From a virus, in IMG/VR virus record IMGVR_UViG_3300001589_008726, positions 1 to 20,976 of that record: DNA of 20,976 nucleotides, one strand, 5' to 3'. Within the stretch, counting starts at the first letter, position 1, and each line of letters begins with the position of its first letter. Under the pieces are notes generated by a model. That model was not told where the DNA came from. It did not search any database and saw only the letters and a list, made by a program, of their open reading frames with translations. Shown here piece by piece: positions 6,919 to 12,722 of this stretch. The position numbers were made by a program, and so were the translations under genes.

Positions 6919-6986
6919 AATACGTATGGGTGCATTTACCCACGCTCAAATCATTCCTACCGCACACGCACCATACGATCAGCGTT
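6916..6986. repeat. AAC...GTT hairpin element, 71 bp, no gene
   Basis: The element begins with the AAC ending the methyltransferase module and ends with the GTT starting the next hairpin. CGTATGGGTGC (6923-6933) pairs with GCACCATACG (6968-6977) with one bulged G. An extra-helical base in one arm is also typical of folded attC sites. No ORF. Confidence 0.55.
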
Positions 6987-7064
6987 GTGATAGAATGGCT
7001 CGGCTTTCAGCCTCACTATTCCGACCGCCCTTGCAGGGCTTTACTCGGAACATTCTATCACAAC
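6984..7064. repeat. GTT...AAC hairpin element, 81 bp, 14-bp perfect arms
   Basis: GTTGTGATAGAATG (6984-6997) and CATTCTATCACAAC (7051-7064) are perfect inverted repeats around a GC-rich 53-nt loop that contains CGGCTTTCAGCCTCACTA. It has the same size and polarity as the hairpin at 7418-7500, whose arms are unrelated in sequence. No ORF. Confidence 0.8.
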
Positions 7065-7420
7065 AGCCCACGCACGGCCAAGCCTCGCCACTCTACACAA
7101 CACGCAGTATCTGCAATGGGAATCAGGCCCCGCAAATAATGAAGTCCTCTGAAGCTCCCGGCTTGTCCGTCTGCTGTTCCACACTCTCAGATTTTAAAAC
7201 CTCAATTGCTGCTATAATCGAGGCAAAAGCGGATGCTTCTCCGCTGCTAAAATTCCTTTGAGGTGAATTGATCCCATCAATACTTTCCCAATGTCTCTTT
7301 TCAGCTTTCGCCTCCTGGAGACGTGCTTCTAATTTCTGTTTAAGTCTTTCTAATGTATCCATTTCATAAATCGTCTTTAAAATCTTACGTGTTCCCACAG
7401 CAGATACTGCGTGGGCTGTT
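7062..7420. mobile_element. Inverted-repeat module carrying the 79-aa gene
   Basis: The outer repeat AACAGCCCACGC (7062-7073) matches GCGTGGGCTGTT (7409-7420), and the inner repeat CACGCAGTATCTGC (7101-7114) matches GCAGATACTGCGTG (7400-7413); both are perfect. On the right the two overlap in one 21-bp block; on the left a 27-nt spacer splits them. The gene at 7123-7362 fills the inside. It is read as one unit of the palindrome chain. Confidence 0.7.
7123..7362 (-). CDS. Small coiled-coil-like hypothetical, paralogue of the 7575-7787 protein
   Basis: This 79-aa protein (start at the ATG 7362; an upstream in-frame GTG at 7398 lies beside the inverted repeat and is disfavoured) begins with a charged helix (LERLKQKLEARLQEAKAEKRHWE), then SSGEASAFASIIAAIEVLKSESVEQQT. 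The order of helix, aromatic turn, SEA-SAFA helix and K-SE-V-Q tail matches the protein of the neighbouring module, so the two are paralogues. No enzyme motif. The N-terminal heptads suggest oligomerisation. Function unknown. Confidence 0.65.
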   Translation of the reverse strand: MDTLERLKQKLEARLQEAKAEKRHWESIDGINSPQRNFSSGEASAFASIIAAIEVLKSESVEQQTDKPGASEDFIICGA

Positions 7421-7500
7421 AGGGAATGAATATGTTCCGCTTCGCTCCACTACGAAAATCGTTCGTGCCTCACTTTCCTTTTCGATATTCATTCCCTAAC
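7418..7500. repeat. GTT...AAC hairpin element, 83 bp, 16-bp perfect arms
   Basis: GTTAGGGAATGAATAT (7418-7433) and ATATTCATTCCCTAAC (7485-7500) are perfect inverted repeats enclosing 51 nt with CCGCTTCGCTCCACTA in the loop, similar to the loop of the 6984-7064 element. Its terminal GTT and AAC are shared with the gene modules on both sides. No ORF. Confidence 0.85.
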
Positions 7501-7842
7501 GAGCCACGTCAAAGCTCTTGGAGCATCTAATCGAGCAGGTGCGAAACGAAACATACTCACCCTAACAACGTGTATCAACTACGAGAGGCGAGCTTTGTCT
7601 CCTGCTTCACATTCTCGGAATTTTTAAATTCCAATATCTTTTCTTCAACTAGAGCAAAAGCACTCATAGCAGCTTCAGAACACTCCATTGCATGGTATCT
7701 CTGTTTGTTGTTCCAGTAGGTAACCTCACTTTCGGCTTTTGCTCTTTCAGCTTTTACAAAAGCTATCAAATCATCAATTGTATTCATATTCTAATCATTT
7801 AAAATTCCTTCATGTTCTCGCAGTAGATACACGTGGCTCGTT
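7498..7842. mobile_element. Inverted-repeat module carrying the 70-aa gene
   Basis: The outer repeat AACGAGCCACGT (7498-7509) matches ACGTGGCTCGTT (7831-7842), and the inner repeat ACGTGTATC (7568-7576) matches GATACACGT (7826-7834), extendable to 12 bp with one mismatch. The right arm is contiguous; the left is split by a 58-nt spacer that ends in CCCTAACA. This is the same design as the 7062-7420 module. From 7843 to 7936 I see no further repeat or gene. Confidence 0.7.
7575..7787 (-). CDS. Small helical hypothetical, paralogue of the 7123-7362 protein
   Basis: This 70-aa protein starts at an ATG (7787) with an AT-rich leader. It contains LIAFVKAERAKAESEVTYW, then SEAAMSAFALVEEKILEFKNSENVKQET, which aligns with the paralogue (AKAE, W, SEA-SAFA, K-SE-V-Q-T). 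Its stop codon lies inside the inner left inverted repeat. The two paralogues occupy adjacent modules with unrelated boundary repeats, so they look like separately captured family members rather than a simple tandem duplication. Function unknown. Confidence 0.65.
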   Translation of the reverse strand: MNTIDDLIAFVKAERAKAESEVTYWNNKQRYHAMECSEAAMSAFALVEEKILEFKNSENVKQETKLASRS

Positions 7843-7936
7843 ATGGCACATACACACCAAGCACTTTGCAAATCATATCATCAGCGTGTCTAATACAATC
7901 TATTGGATCACTTTAATGCTGGAGATGTGGTGGTAT

Positions 7937-8257
7937 TTAGGTTCCGCCTACAGTCTGATGCACAGGTATTACTTGTGCCATTTTTGGTTCAAACCAACTA
8001 AGAAATACAGTATTCGGGTCTGCCCTGAGATACTCAGGAAACTGCGACACCCGGCAGTAGGCACTCAGGTGCTCATGCAGGGGCGTGTACAGGTTGGAGC
8101 CCGCCATGATCTGCACGGGCATACCCTCGGATCTCACTATCTCGGCGGCTTCAGCGCTCCACGACTCCAGCACCCGGGCAAAGGCCTCCGCCATAGACGG
8201 GGGCTGCTCCAGTCCGGCCAGCATGGCCTTTAGGTCTTCAAGGTTTAGTGTCTCCAT
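7937..8257 (-). CDS. Hypothetical phage early protein
   Basis: This 106-aa protein has a helical N-terminus (LNLEDLKAMLAGLEQ; AEAFARVLESWSAEAAEIVRSEG) and a C-terminal half with FPEYLRADPNTVFLSWFEP. It returns to the GC-rich codon use of the phage core, so it marks the right side of the inserted palindrome chain. The ATG at 8257 overlaps the end of the 42-aa ORF by 13 nt. No family recognised. Confidence 0.6.
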   Translation of the reverse strand: METLNLEDLKAMLAGLEQPPSMAEAFARVLESWSAEAAEIVRSEGMPVQIMAGSNLYTPLHEHLSAYCRVSQFPEYLRADPNTVFLSWFEPKMAQVIPVHQTVGGT

Positions 8258-8373
8258 TCCGTTTTCATCTGTGTGGTATGAAAACCGTAGCTTCCATAAG
8301 CGCTTTCAAGTTGTTTGATGTATTCAGTTAAATCAGCCATATATGTAAAATTTAAAGTTTTGTCAGTTTTCAT
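8245..8373 (-). CDS. Hypothetical 42-aa protein
   Basis: A short frame starts at 8373, where its ATG overlaps the stop of the 44-aa membrane protein (ATGA), and ends inside the next gene. A second Met at 8340 (residue 12, MADLTEYIKQLESAYG) has a more AT-rich leader and may be the true start. The peptide is hydrophilic with one helix. The tight coupling on both sides is the main support. Confidence 0.45.
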   Translation of the reverse strand: MKTDKTLNFTYMADLTEYIKQLESAYGSYGFHTTQMKTEWRH

Positions 8374-8504
8374 TTATCCTCATCGATGCTCCTGGAGGCC
8401 TGTATCAGAGACTTGATCCCCTCAAAAATCAGGTAGCTGATAATCGCTATTCCCATCCAGGTGTTATGATCCTGGTTCTTTAGGTATTCTATTGTCTCTA
8501 TCAT
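8370..8504 (-). CDS. Small single-pass membrane protein, 44 aa
   Basis: An ATG at 8504 overlaps the stop of the preceding gene by ATGA and opens a 44-codon frame. Residues 16-29 form a short hydrophobic segment (WMGIAIISYLIFEGI) between a polar N-terminus and a charged C-terminus (SRSIDEDK). It resembles phage small membrane proteins of the holin or inhibitor size class, but lies in the early operon, where a holin would be unexpected. Overlaps with both neighbours support it as real. Confidence 0.55.
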   Translation of the reverse strand: MIETIEYLKNQDHNTWMGIAIISYLIFEGIKSLIQASRSIDEDK

Positions 8505-8830
8505 CTCTCTACCCGCTCATAGCCACACCGCTCCATCTCTGCCTGGAGCACCTCCACAGACTCGCCCACCAGCCCTCCATAGGGCACTGGCGCGCGCTGC
8601 ACCGAGCCTTCAAATACCCAAAAGGTCACATCCTGCCGCCGCACGGTGTTTCGCACCCTGCGCATGTACTTGTGAAACTCACAGTAGATCACAAAGGCGA
8701 TGCCCTGCTCATCGCGGTGTTTGATGCAGTGCTCACACCGGGACTTGTAGCTGCCCGGAGCCTTCTCCCCACAGGGGCGCTGCTGGCAGATGGGGCATGT
8801 AGGCGGGGTAATGGAATTAAATATGCTCAT
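8501..8830 (-). CDS. Small zinc-ribbon-like protein
   Basis: This 109-aa protein begins with a cysteine-rich segment: CPIC at 12-15, C20, then CEHC at ~32-35 and a later Cys/His pair (YCEFH). Such CxxC pairs usually bind zinc. The remainder is basic (YMRRVRNTVRRQDVTFWVF), suggesting nucleic-acid contact. It overlaps the GemA-like gene by ATGA upstream and the 44-aa gene downstream. Specific function unknown. Confidence 0.6.
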   Translation of the reverse strand: MSIFNSITPPTCPICQQRPCGEKAPGSYKSRCEHCIKHRDEQGIAFVIYCEFHKYMRRVRNTVRRQDVTFWVFEGSVQRAPVPYGGLVGESVEVLQAEMERCGYERVER

Positions 8831-9219
8831 ATCGATTTCATAAATGACTGATGTACTCGCTCAAACACGGTGAGCACCCGCCCCAGCTCGTGGGTGGTGA
8901 TCTTATCCAGTGGCACCTTGGCAGGGCTGTAGTTTTGACACCAGGCATTGATGCGCTGCATGTCCACCTTGCCATCTTCCACCTCCCAGCCCATGTCGTG
9001 GGCCAGGCTCAGCAGCTTATTGACCATGCGCTGGCGACCAGTATCGCCCTGGAAGGCCGTCACCAGGGCATTGCACTCCCGGTGGGTCATCTCTGCTATG
9101 TGGGTGGTGCGCCCGCCCGTGTACTCGCGCACGGTGGCTTCCTTCTCCGGGGTGTCTGACAGCCCGTGGGCATGCAGGATGGCTCGTATCATTTTGATCT
9201 GTTTGGCATTGATGCTCAT
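8827..9219 (-). CDS. Gp16/GemA-like regulatory protein (DUF1018-like)
   Basis: This 130-aa protein has the layout of Mu gp16/GemA: an N-terminal QIKMIRAILHAHGLSD helix pair, a short turn with T/H residues, EMTHRECNALVTAF, and a C-terminal LLSLAHDMGWEV..MQRINAWCQ region. In Mu this family modulates host gene expression and DNA supercoiling. Its place late in the early operon agrees with Mu. Start at 9219 follows the previous stop by 3 nt. The match is by pattern only. Confidence 0.55.
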   Translation of the reverse strand: MSINAKQIKMIRAILHAHGLSDTPEKEATVREYTGGRTTHIAEMTHRECNALVTAFQGDTGRQRMVNKLLSLAHDMGWEVEDGKVDMQRINAWCQNYSPAKVPLDKITTHELGRVLTVFERVHQSFMKSI

Positions 9220-9222
9220 GAC

Positions 9223-9735
9223 TCAGTATTTAAGGGTTGTCCAGTGAATGATTTTTCCCACGAAGCACTGATGTGCTTTGTCTTTTTTGCACTCCCTTAT
9301 GAAATACTCCTCAAATTCTTGAATAGAGGTGAACCCGTCATTTATGGCCAGAGTACTAGTCCTCCAGTAGTGATACCGACCATTGATAGATATTTCCAGC
9401 CCGTTGATTCTGTCGTAAGACATGAATATATTCTGCACACCCAGGCAGGGGAGCACCGGGGCAAACTGATAGCGCCATTTCTGTTGGTTGCCCACCACCA
9501 TGTGGATGTCCAGGCCCACGCGCCATCTGTCTGTGGCATCGGTGCGGATGGTGTGGATCTTCGGGGTGGGCCAGTCAAACTGCCACGGGTAGTCTGGCAG
9601 GAGCTCCCGCAGGCCCTCGCGGAGGGCAGGCATGTGGTGCGGGTAGTCCTGGGCGATGCCCGCCAGTATCCGCTCTGGAAAGTGCGTGGGCACGGTCTGT
9701 GCTTTGTCGTGATAAAGTGAATATCCTAGTGTCAT
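9223..9735 (-). CDS. Hypothetical phage protein
   Basis: This protein has 170 aa if the ATG at 9735 is used. A longer start at 9780 would overlap the previous gene by 32 nt; the shorter start has an AT-rich leader and is preferred. The sequence is rich in Trp, Tyr and His (YPWQFDWPTPKIHTIRTD; RWRVGLDIHMVVG; YHYWRTSTLAIN), suggesting a beta-rich fold. I cannot name a family. It lies between a replication-associated gene and the GemA-like gene. Confidence 0.55.
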   Translation of the reverse strand: MTLGYSLYHDKAQTVPTHFPERILAGIAQDYPHHMPALREGLRELLPDYPWQFDWPTPKIHTIRTDATDRWRVGLDIHMVVGNQQKWRYQFAPVLPCLGVQNIFMSYDRINGLEISINGRYHYWRTSTLAINDGFTSIQEFEEYFIRECKKDKAHQCFVGKIIHWTTLKY

Positions 9736-9748
9736 AAATCTATCGTTT

Positions 9749-10201
9749 TTAGCTATTAAGTGTATTCCAATTGTTTTCAAATGCCCGCCGCTTCAGGTAG
9801 TTTTCAGGGTCGAGCTTGGCCCGGCCATTCATGCGCTGGAGGTACAGGTCGTATGGTTTGATGCTGAGGATGCACTGGATGCGCTCCGGCTCGCTCAGCT
9901 TGTCCCACAGGGGCTCACAGCGCTTTCGATTCACCTTCTTGTTATACAAGCTCCAGAAGGCCTCAAACGACGTGTCTGGCGGGATGAGCTCCACCTTGCA
10001 GTGGCGGCCTTTGTCATTCATGAAGGCCGCCACCCGGCGCAGCTGCTCTGGGGTGAGGGGCAGCTTGTCAAACATCCACTCCAGCGCAGCACTGTCCATC
10101 TCTGCCTCGTTGTGGTAGAAGACCAGCACCCCACTGCTAAATCCGTAGATGATGGAGCCCTTCACTTTGGTGAAACTCAGCACATGCTTTTCCATGCTCA
10201 T
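9749..10201 (-). CDS. Replication-associated protein with FWxLY helper-type C-terminus
   Basis: This 150-aa protein overlaps the ATPase gene by ATGA. Its C-terminal ~70 residues (SFEAFWSLYNKKVNRKRCEPLWDKLSEPER ... LDPENYLKRRAFENNW) follow the pattern of phage primosome or helicase-loader-associated proteins: FW.LY.KKV.K....W.KLS, then DP..YL....W. The N-terminal part contains a strand-rich region and LPLTPEQLRRVAAFMNDKG. Together with the ATPase immediately upstream it may act in replication or transposition target handling. Role inferred. Confidence 0.55.
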   Translation of the reverse strand: MSMEKHVLSFTKVKGSIIYGFSSGVLVFYHNEAEMDSAALEWMFDKLPLTPEQLRRVAAFMNDKGRHCKVELIPPDTSFEAFWSLYNKKVNRKRCEPLWDKLSEPERIQCILSIKPYDLYLQRMNGRAKLDPENYLKRRAFENNWNTLNS

Positions 10202-10920
10202 GACTTCTTGGTTTTTTTGGTGGCTTTCTTCTCTGCGCGCATGCGCTTGCTGAAAAACACGGGGTTCAGCTCCCGGGCTTTCTCCTCCCAGATCACGTAG
10301 GGCTCAAAGCCCCCGTATCGGTTTTTCTCCACATGAGCGATGTACTTGCTCACGAATATGCCCATGCCGCCATCGAAGATGATCTGCTCACTGATGCGCT
10401 TGCTCACTATGCCAGACTTGCTGCTGTGGGCCAGAAAGATGAAGGTGATGCGCCCGGCATACTTCTCCTTCAGAAAGATGTAGTCCTCCCACTTAAACCC
10501 CGTGTAGTCCAGGCTATCGATCACCAGCACATCCGGGGCATTGCGTTTGATCTTGCCACTGGGTGAGGAGAGGTAGTTGTCCAGGTCTTCCAGGTAGGTC
10601 ACGTTGGCCCCTTTTTTCTCTGCCGGGGCTATGGGATAGAAAAACCCATTGACCTCCTCCATGCGGTTTCGGCTGGTGGCCATTTGGAGGTCAAAGCCGT
10701 GGCCCTGCTCGTAGGAGAGCCAGGCCACTTTCAGTCCCATGCTGGCCAGGGCTTTGGCCAGTCTCACGGCAAACTCTGTCTTGCCATTGCCGGAGTATCC
10801 ATAGATGACCAGGATAAAATACTTGGTGACGCGCCCCAGCGTGGCAGCAAAGGCCGCGTCCCTGATGTTGAGCAGTTTAAACTTGGTCTGATGAAATTGT
10901 TTGATGCCGAGTACTTTCAT
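10198..10920 (-). CDS. P-loop ATPase, RecA/KaiC-like fold
   Basis: This 240-aa protein has a Walker A motif GYSGNGKT (41-48) and a Walker B strand DVLVIDSLDY (130-139). A conserved WLSYEQG segment (~67-73) resembles the acidic region after strand 2 in RecA-family ATPases, and a sensor-like ITFIFLAHSSKSG (Ser/His) follows. The Lys-rich tail (RAEKKATKKTKK) may bind DNA. It is distinct from MuB, which has its own gene. A role in replication or recombination of the phage is likely from context, with the next gene as partner. It abuts the HNH-type gene with no gap. Confidence 0.75.
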   Translation of the reverse strand: MKVLGIKQFHQTKFKLLNIRDAAFAATLGRVTKYFILVIYGYSGNGKTEFAVRLAKALASMGLKVAWLSYEQGHGFDLQMATSRNRMEEVNGFFYPIAPAEKKGANVTYLEDLDNYLSSPSGKIKRNAPDVLVIDSLDYTGFKWEDYIFLKEKYAGRITFIFLAHSSKSGIVSKRISEQIIFDGGMGIFVSKYIAHVEKNRYGGFEPYVIWEEKARELNPVFFSKRMRAEKKATKKTKKS

Positions 10921-11583
10921 TTAATAGTTTGTAGGTATGGTGATGATAGATTTATCCGCTCTGGCTCTCTGGGCTTTTCGCTCCATCTTTTGGCGAATCA
11001 TTTTGGTTTTGGGAGCGAGTCCGTTTCGCACACGCAGGGCTTCCATCTGGTAGGTACGGCGCAGCCCGGCAGAGATAGCTGCGGGGTTGTTGTTTCTGCG
11101 GGCATTCTCCTCCATGCTGATATTCTCCAGATTTTCTATGGTGCAGTTGAGCGGGTTACCGTCGCGGTAGGAGATCATGCCGCTGGTAGGCAGACTACCA
11201 TAGTGCAGCCACCAGGTGAGGTAGCTGAGTCGCTCATATCTGCCGCCGCTTATAGACCCTCCAGACCACTTTACCATCACGGTCTGGCGGCCATCCTGCT
11301 CCCATAGGGCTATAGCTCCCTGTGGGCGGGCATCGCGGGTTTTCCATACCTTGTGGTGGTTATATCTGCCTTGCTTAGCGTTTTTGCGGTGGATCGCCAC
11401 TATCTGCTCACGGGTACGCTTCAGGCCCATGTAGTGCCTTTTTTTCTCTATGTGCTTTTTCGTCCATGTAAATCCCTTGGGGTATAGCGCCTCCATGATC
11501 TCAGCGATCTCCACATCTCCTATCAGCGGATAGTAAGCCAGCAGAAAGTCGGTTTGCTCTTTGGTCCAGTAGGTATAGTTCAT
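10921..11583 (-). CDS. HNH-family DNA-binding protein, probably lacking catalytic His
   Basis: This 220-aa protein starts with a SANT/Myb-like region (YWTKEQTDFLLAYYPLIGDVEI) and has a central HNH_3-like segment: RLSYLTWWLHYGSLPTSG, ISYRDGNPLN, CTIENLENIS. In active members the position before DGNPLN is usually His-His-K; here it is S-Y-R, so metal-dependent cleavage may be lost and a binding role kept. The C-terminus is very basic. Its ATG overlaps the PAPS-reductase-like stop by ATGA. Many phages carry such genes as homing endonucleases, but the tight operon position suggests integration into phage regulation or replication. Confidence 0.7.
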   Translation of the reverse strand: MNYTYWTKEQTDFLLAYYPLIGDVEIAEIMEALYPKGFTWTKKHIEKKRHYMGLKRTREQIVAIHRKNAKQGRYNHHKVWKTRDARPQGAIALWEQDGRQTVMVKWSGGSISGGRYERLSYLTWWLHYGSLPTSGMISYRDGNPLNCTIENLENISMEENARRNNNPAAISAGLRRTYQMEALRVRNGLAPKTKMIRQKMERKAQRARADKSIITIPTNY

Positions 11584-12311
11584 GACTCTAATATTTGTTT
11601 GATTGATTTGCCCTGAAACATGGTATAGCCTATCTCATCCTCGAAGGACATCATCTTCTCGGCATGCTCAGGATCTATCTCAGCAGATGTTTTCACATCA
11701 CTGCTGCACGCCAGAAGGCATATTTTACAGGATTTCCTCTTCATCCCGGCTGCATAGGTATAGAAGAGCTCCTGTCCATGCTCTGCCACTTTATTTCTTA
11801 CCCACGATTCCTTCCTGGCATGGATAGGTAGGCAATCCACCACAAATCGCCCAGGGATAGTAAGTCGCTTATTCACTTTGAAGGGCTTCTTTTTTGCCCT
11901 GGAGGTAGACTCCTCTGCCCGGATACCCATACAGTTGAATACTGTTTTCCATCCCTCATCACGGCATATTTTTCGGACTACCTTCTCTATGGGATCTCTC
12001 TTCAAATCTGAGGTGCATTGGCGTGAAGAGGATGAGGGGAAGGATGGCACATCAGGGCGATTCATCTTTCTGGATCTCACCATGTCAAAGAAGGTCTTCT
12101 TTGCCTGGGTAAATATCACCCTATACCCTTCACAGTTCTTTATGATATACTCCTCGGTGCCTTCCCAATCCATCCCAGGGAGAATTGCATGCACGACTAT
12201 AATCTGACTGGGTGGTATCCTCATATCTTGGGTTATGTATAGAAACATAGCCCTGGAGTCTTTCCCTCCAGAATCATTAATCACGTAAAGTCGCCTATCT
12301 CTCAAACTCAT
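11580..12311 (-). CDS. PAPS-reductase-family PP-loop ATPase-like protein
   Basis: This 243-aa protein has the PP-loop SGGKDS at 14-19, RQCTSDLKRDP at 97-107, GIRAEESTSRA at 129-139 and a cluster CKIC-LLAC (Cys195, 198, 202). These are the hallmarks of phage and defence-associated PAPS-reductase-like proteins that adenylate a substrate. The family includes sulfur-transfer enzymes, DndC-like DNA-sulfur proteins and uncharacterised phage members. No other sulfur gene is visible in the window. It is the first gene after the terminator/tRNA-like block; its ATG is preceded by AAAGGAG at a suitable distance, a rare good Shine-Dalgarno here. Substrate unknown. Confidence 0.8.
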   Translation of the reverse strand: MSLRDRRLYVINDSGGKDSRAMFLYITQDMRIPPSQIIVVHAILPGMDWEGTEEYIIKNCEGYRVIFTQAKKTFFDMVRSRKMNRPDVPSFPSSSSRQCTSDLKRDPIEKVVRKICRDEGWKTVFNCMGIRAEESTSRAKKKPFKVNKRLTIPGRFVVDCLPIHARKESWVRNKVAEHGQELFYTYAAGMKRKSCKICLLACSSDVKTSAEIDPEHAEKMMSFEDEIGYTMFQGKSIKQILES

Positions 12312-12329
12312 TTTAAAACTCCTTTAAAA

Positions 12330-12353
12330 GGGAGCCGCCCTGTTGCGGCTCCC
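12330..12353 (-). terminator. Stem-loop terminator or attenuator
   Basis: A perfect 9-bp stem, GGGAGCCGC (12330-12338) with GCGGCTCCC (12345-12353), has a 6-nt loop. On the minus strand it is followed by TTTT and then AAAGGAG and the ATG at 12311. It would end the RNA carrying the tRNA-like element, or attenuate read-through into the PAPS-reductase-like gene. The U-run is short, so termination may be partial. Confidence 0.7.
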
Positions 12354-12403
12354 GGTTTATTTGGCCCCTGAAAAGGAGCGCTACTACTCTGTCGTGGTTT
12401 TTG

Positions 12404-12483
12404 CACCGGAGGCAGGACTCGAACCTGCGGCTGGCTTCTTTGGAGCCCGTCACCAAGCAGCTTTGGTAGCTGCTCACTCCGGC
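12404..12483 (-). ncRNA. tRNA-like cloverleaf with atypical D and anticodon arms
   Basis: On the minus strand a 7-bp acceptor stem forms between GCCGGAG (5' end 12483) and CTCCGGT (12411-12405), with one G-U pair. It stacks on a perfect T arm, GCAGG-TTCGAGT-CCTGC (12428-12412), with the canonical TTCRANY loop. T8 is present. Between them are two more hairpins: a 6-bp stem with loop TACCAAA (12474-12456), and a 4-bp stem with loop CCAAAGA (12447-12433). The first hairpin lacks the D-loop GG, the second has no U33, and an 8-nt linker separates them; total length is 80 nt. The acceptor sequence resembles bacterial leucine tRNAs. No CCA is encoded. It could be a divergent phage tRNA, a decayed one, or a tRNA-mimicking RNA. 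Confidence 0.6.
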
Positions 12484-12489
12484 TGGTTG

Positions 12490-12511
12490 CCGGGGGTAAC
12501 CACTCCCCCGG
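12490..12511 (-). other. Hairpin upstream of the tRNA-like element
   Basis: CCGGGGG (12490-12496) and CCCCCGG (12505-12511) form a perfect 7-bp GC stem with an 8-nt loop. It lies 6 nt before the 5' end of the tRNA-like element; no U-run follows on either strand. A smaller 5-bp hairpin (12533-12547) lies just upstream. Together they fill the noncoding stretch 12484-12551 and may be a structured leader of the RNA. Confidence 0.6.
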
Positions 12512-12551
12512 ACTTATTCACCCAACAAACACACGGCTATCCGCCGTTTCT

Positions 12552-12722
12552 TCACAGCACCTTCCGGGTCTTCTCCATCAGGGCTTTCAGATCCTCTATG
12601 ATGGCGCTGGCCTCAAATACGTCCACATACTGCCAGTCCATGGCCTTCACCTGGTAGTGCACTCTGCCCATCATCTTGACGATCATGTCTACCTGTGCCT
12701 GGGAGCATGAGGGGCCGTTCAT
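12552..12722 (-). CDS. Hypothetical 56-aa protein
   Basis: The ATG at 12722 overlaps the stop of the Gam-like gene (ATGA), opening a 56-codon frame. The peptide has two predicted helices (SQAQVDMIVKMMGRV; EASAIIEDLKALMEKTRKVL) around a central YQVKAMDWQYVDVF strand. GC-rich codon use fits the phage core. It is the last protein gene before the structured noncoding block. No family recognised; the coupling and codon pattern make it likely real. Confidence 0.6.
   Translation of the reverse strand: MNGPSCSQAQVDMIVKMMGRVHYQVKAMDWQYVDVFEASAIIEDLKALMEKTRKVL

Noticed and set aside
5590-7842. Classical integron cassette array
   Set aside because: Boundary trinucleotides fit in part, but the cores do not match RYYYAAC/GTTRRRY, several hairpins have reversed polarity, gene modules are themselves palindromic, and no integrase is seen.
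12404-12483. Ordinary tRNA gene
   Set aside because: Acceptor and T arms fit, but there is no D-loop GG, no U33 and no standard 5-bp anticodon stem with a clear anticodon, so no amino acid can be assigned.
12490-12511. GC-rich hairpin as a terminator
   Set aside because: No T-run follows on either strand; it is better seen as part of a structured RNA leader.
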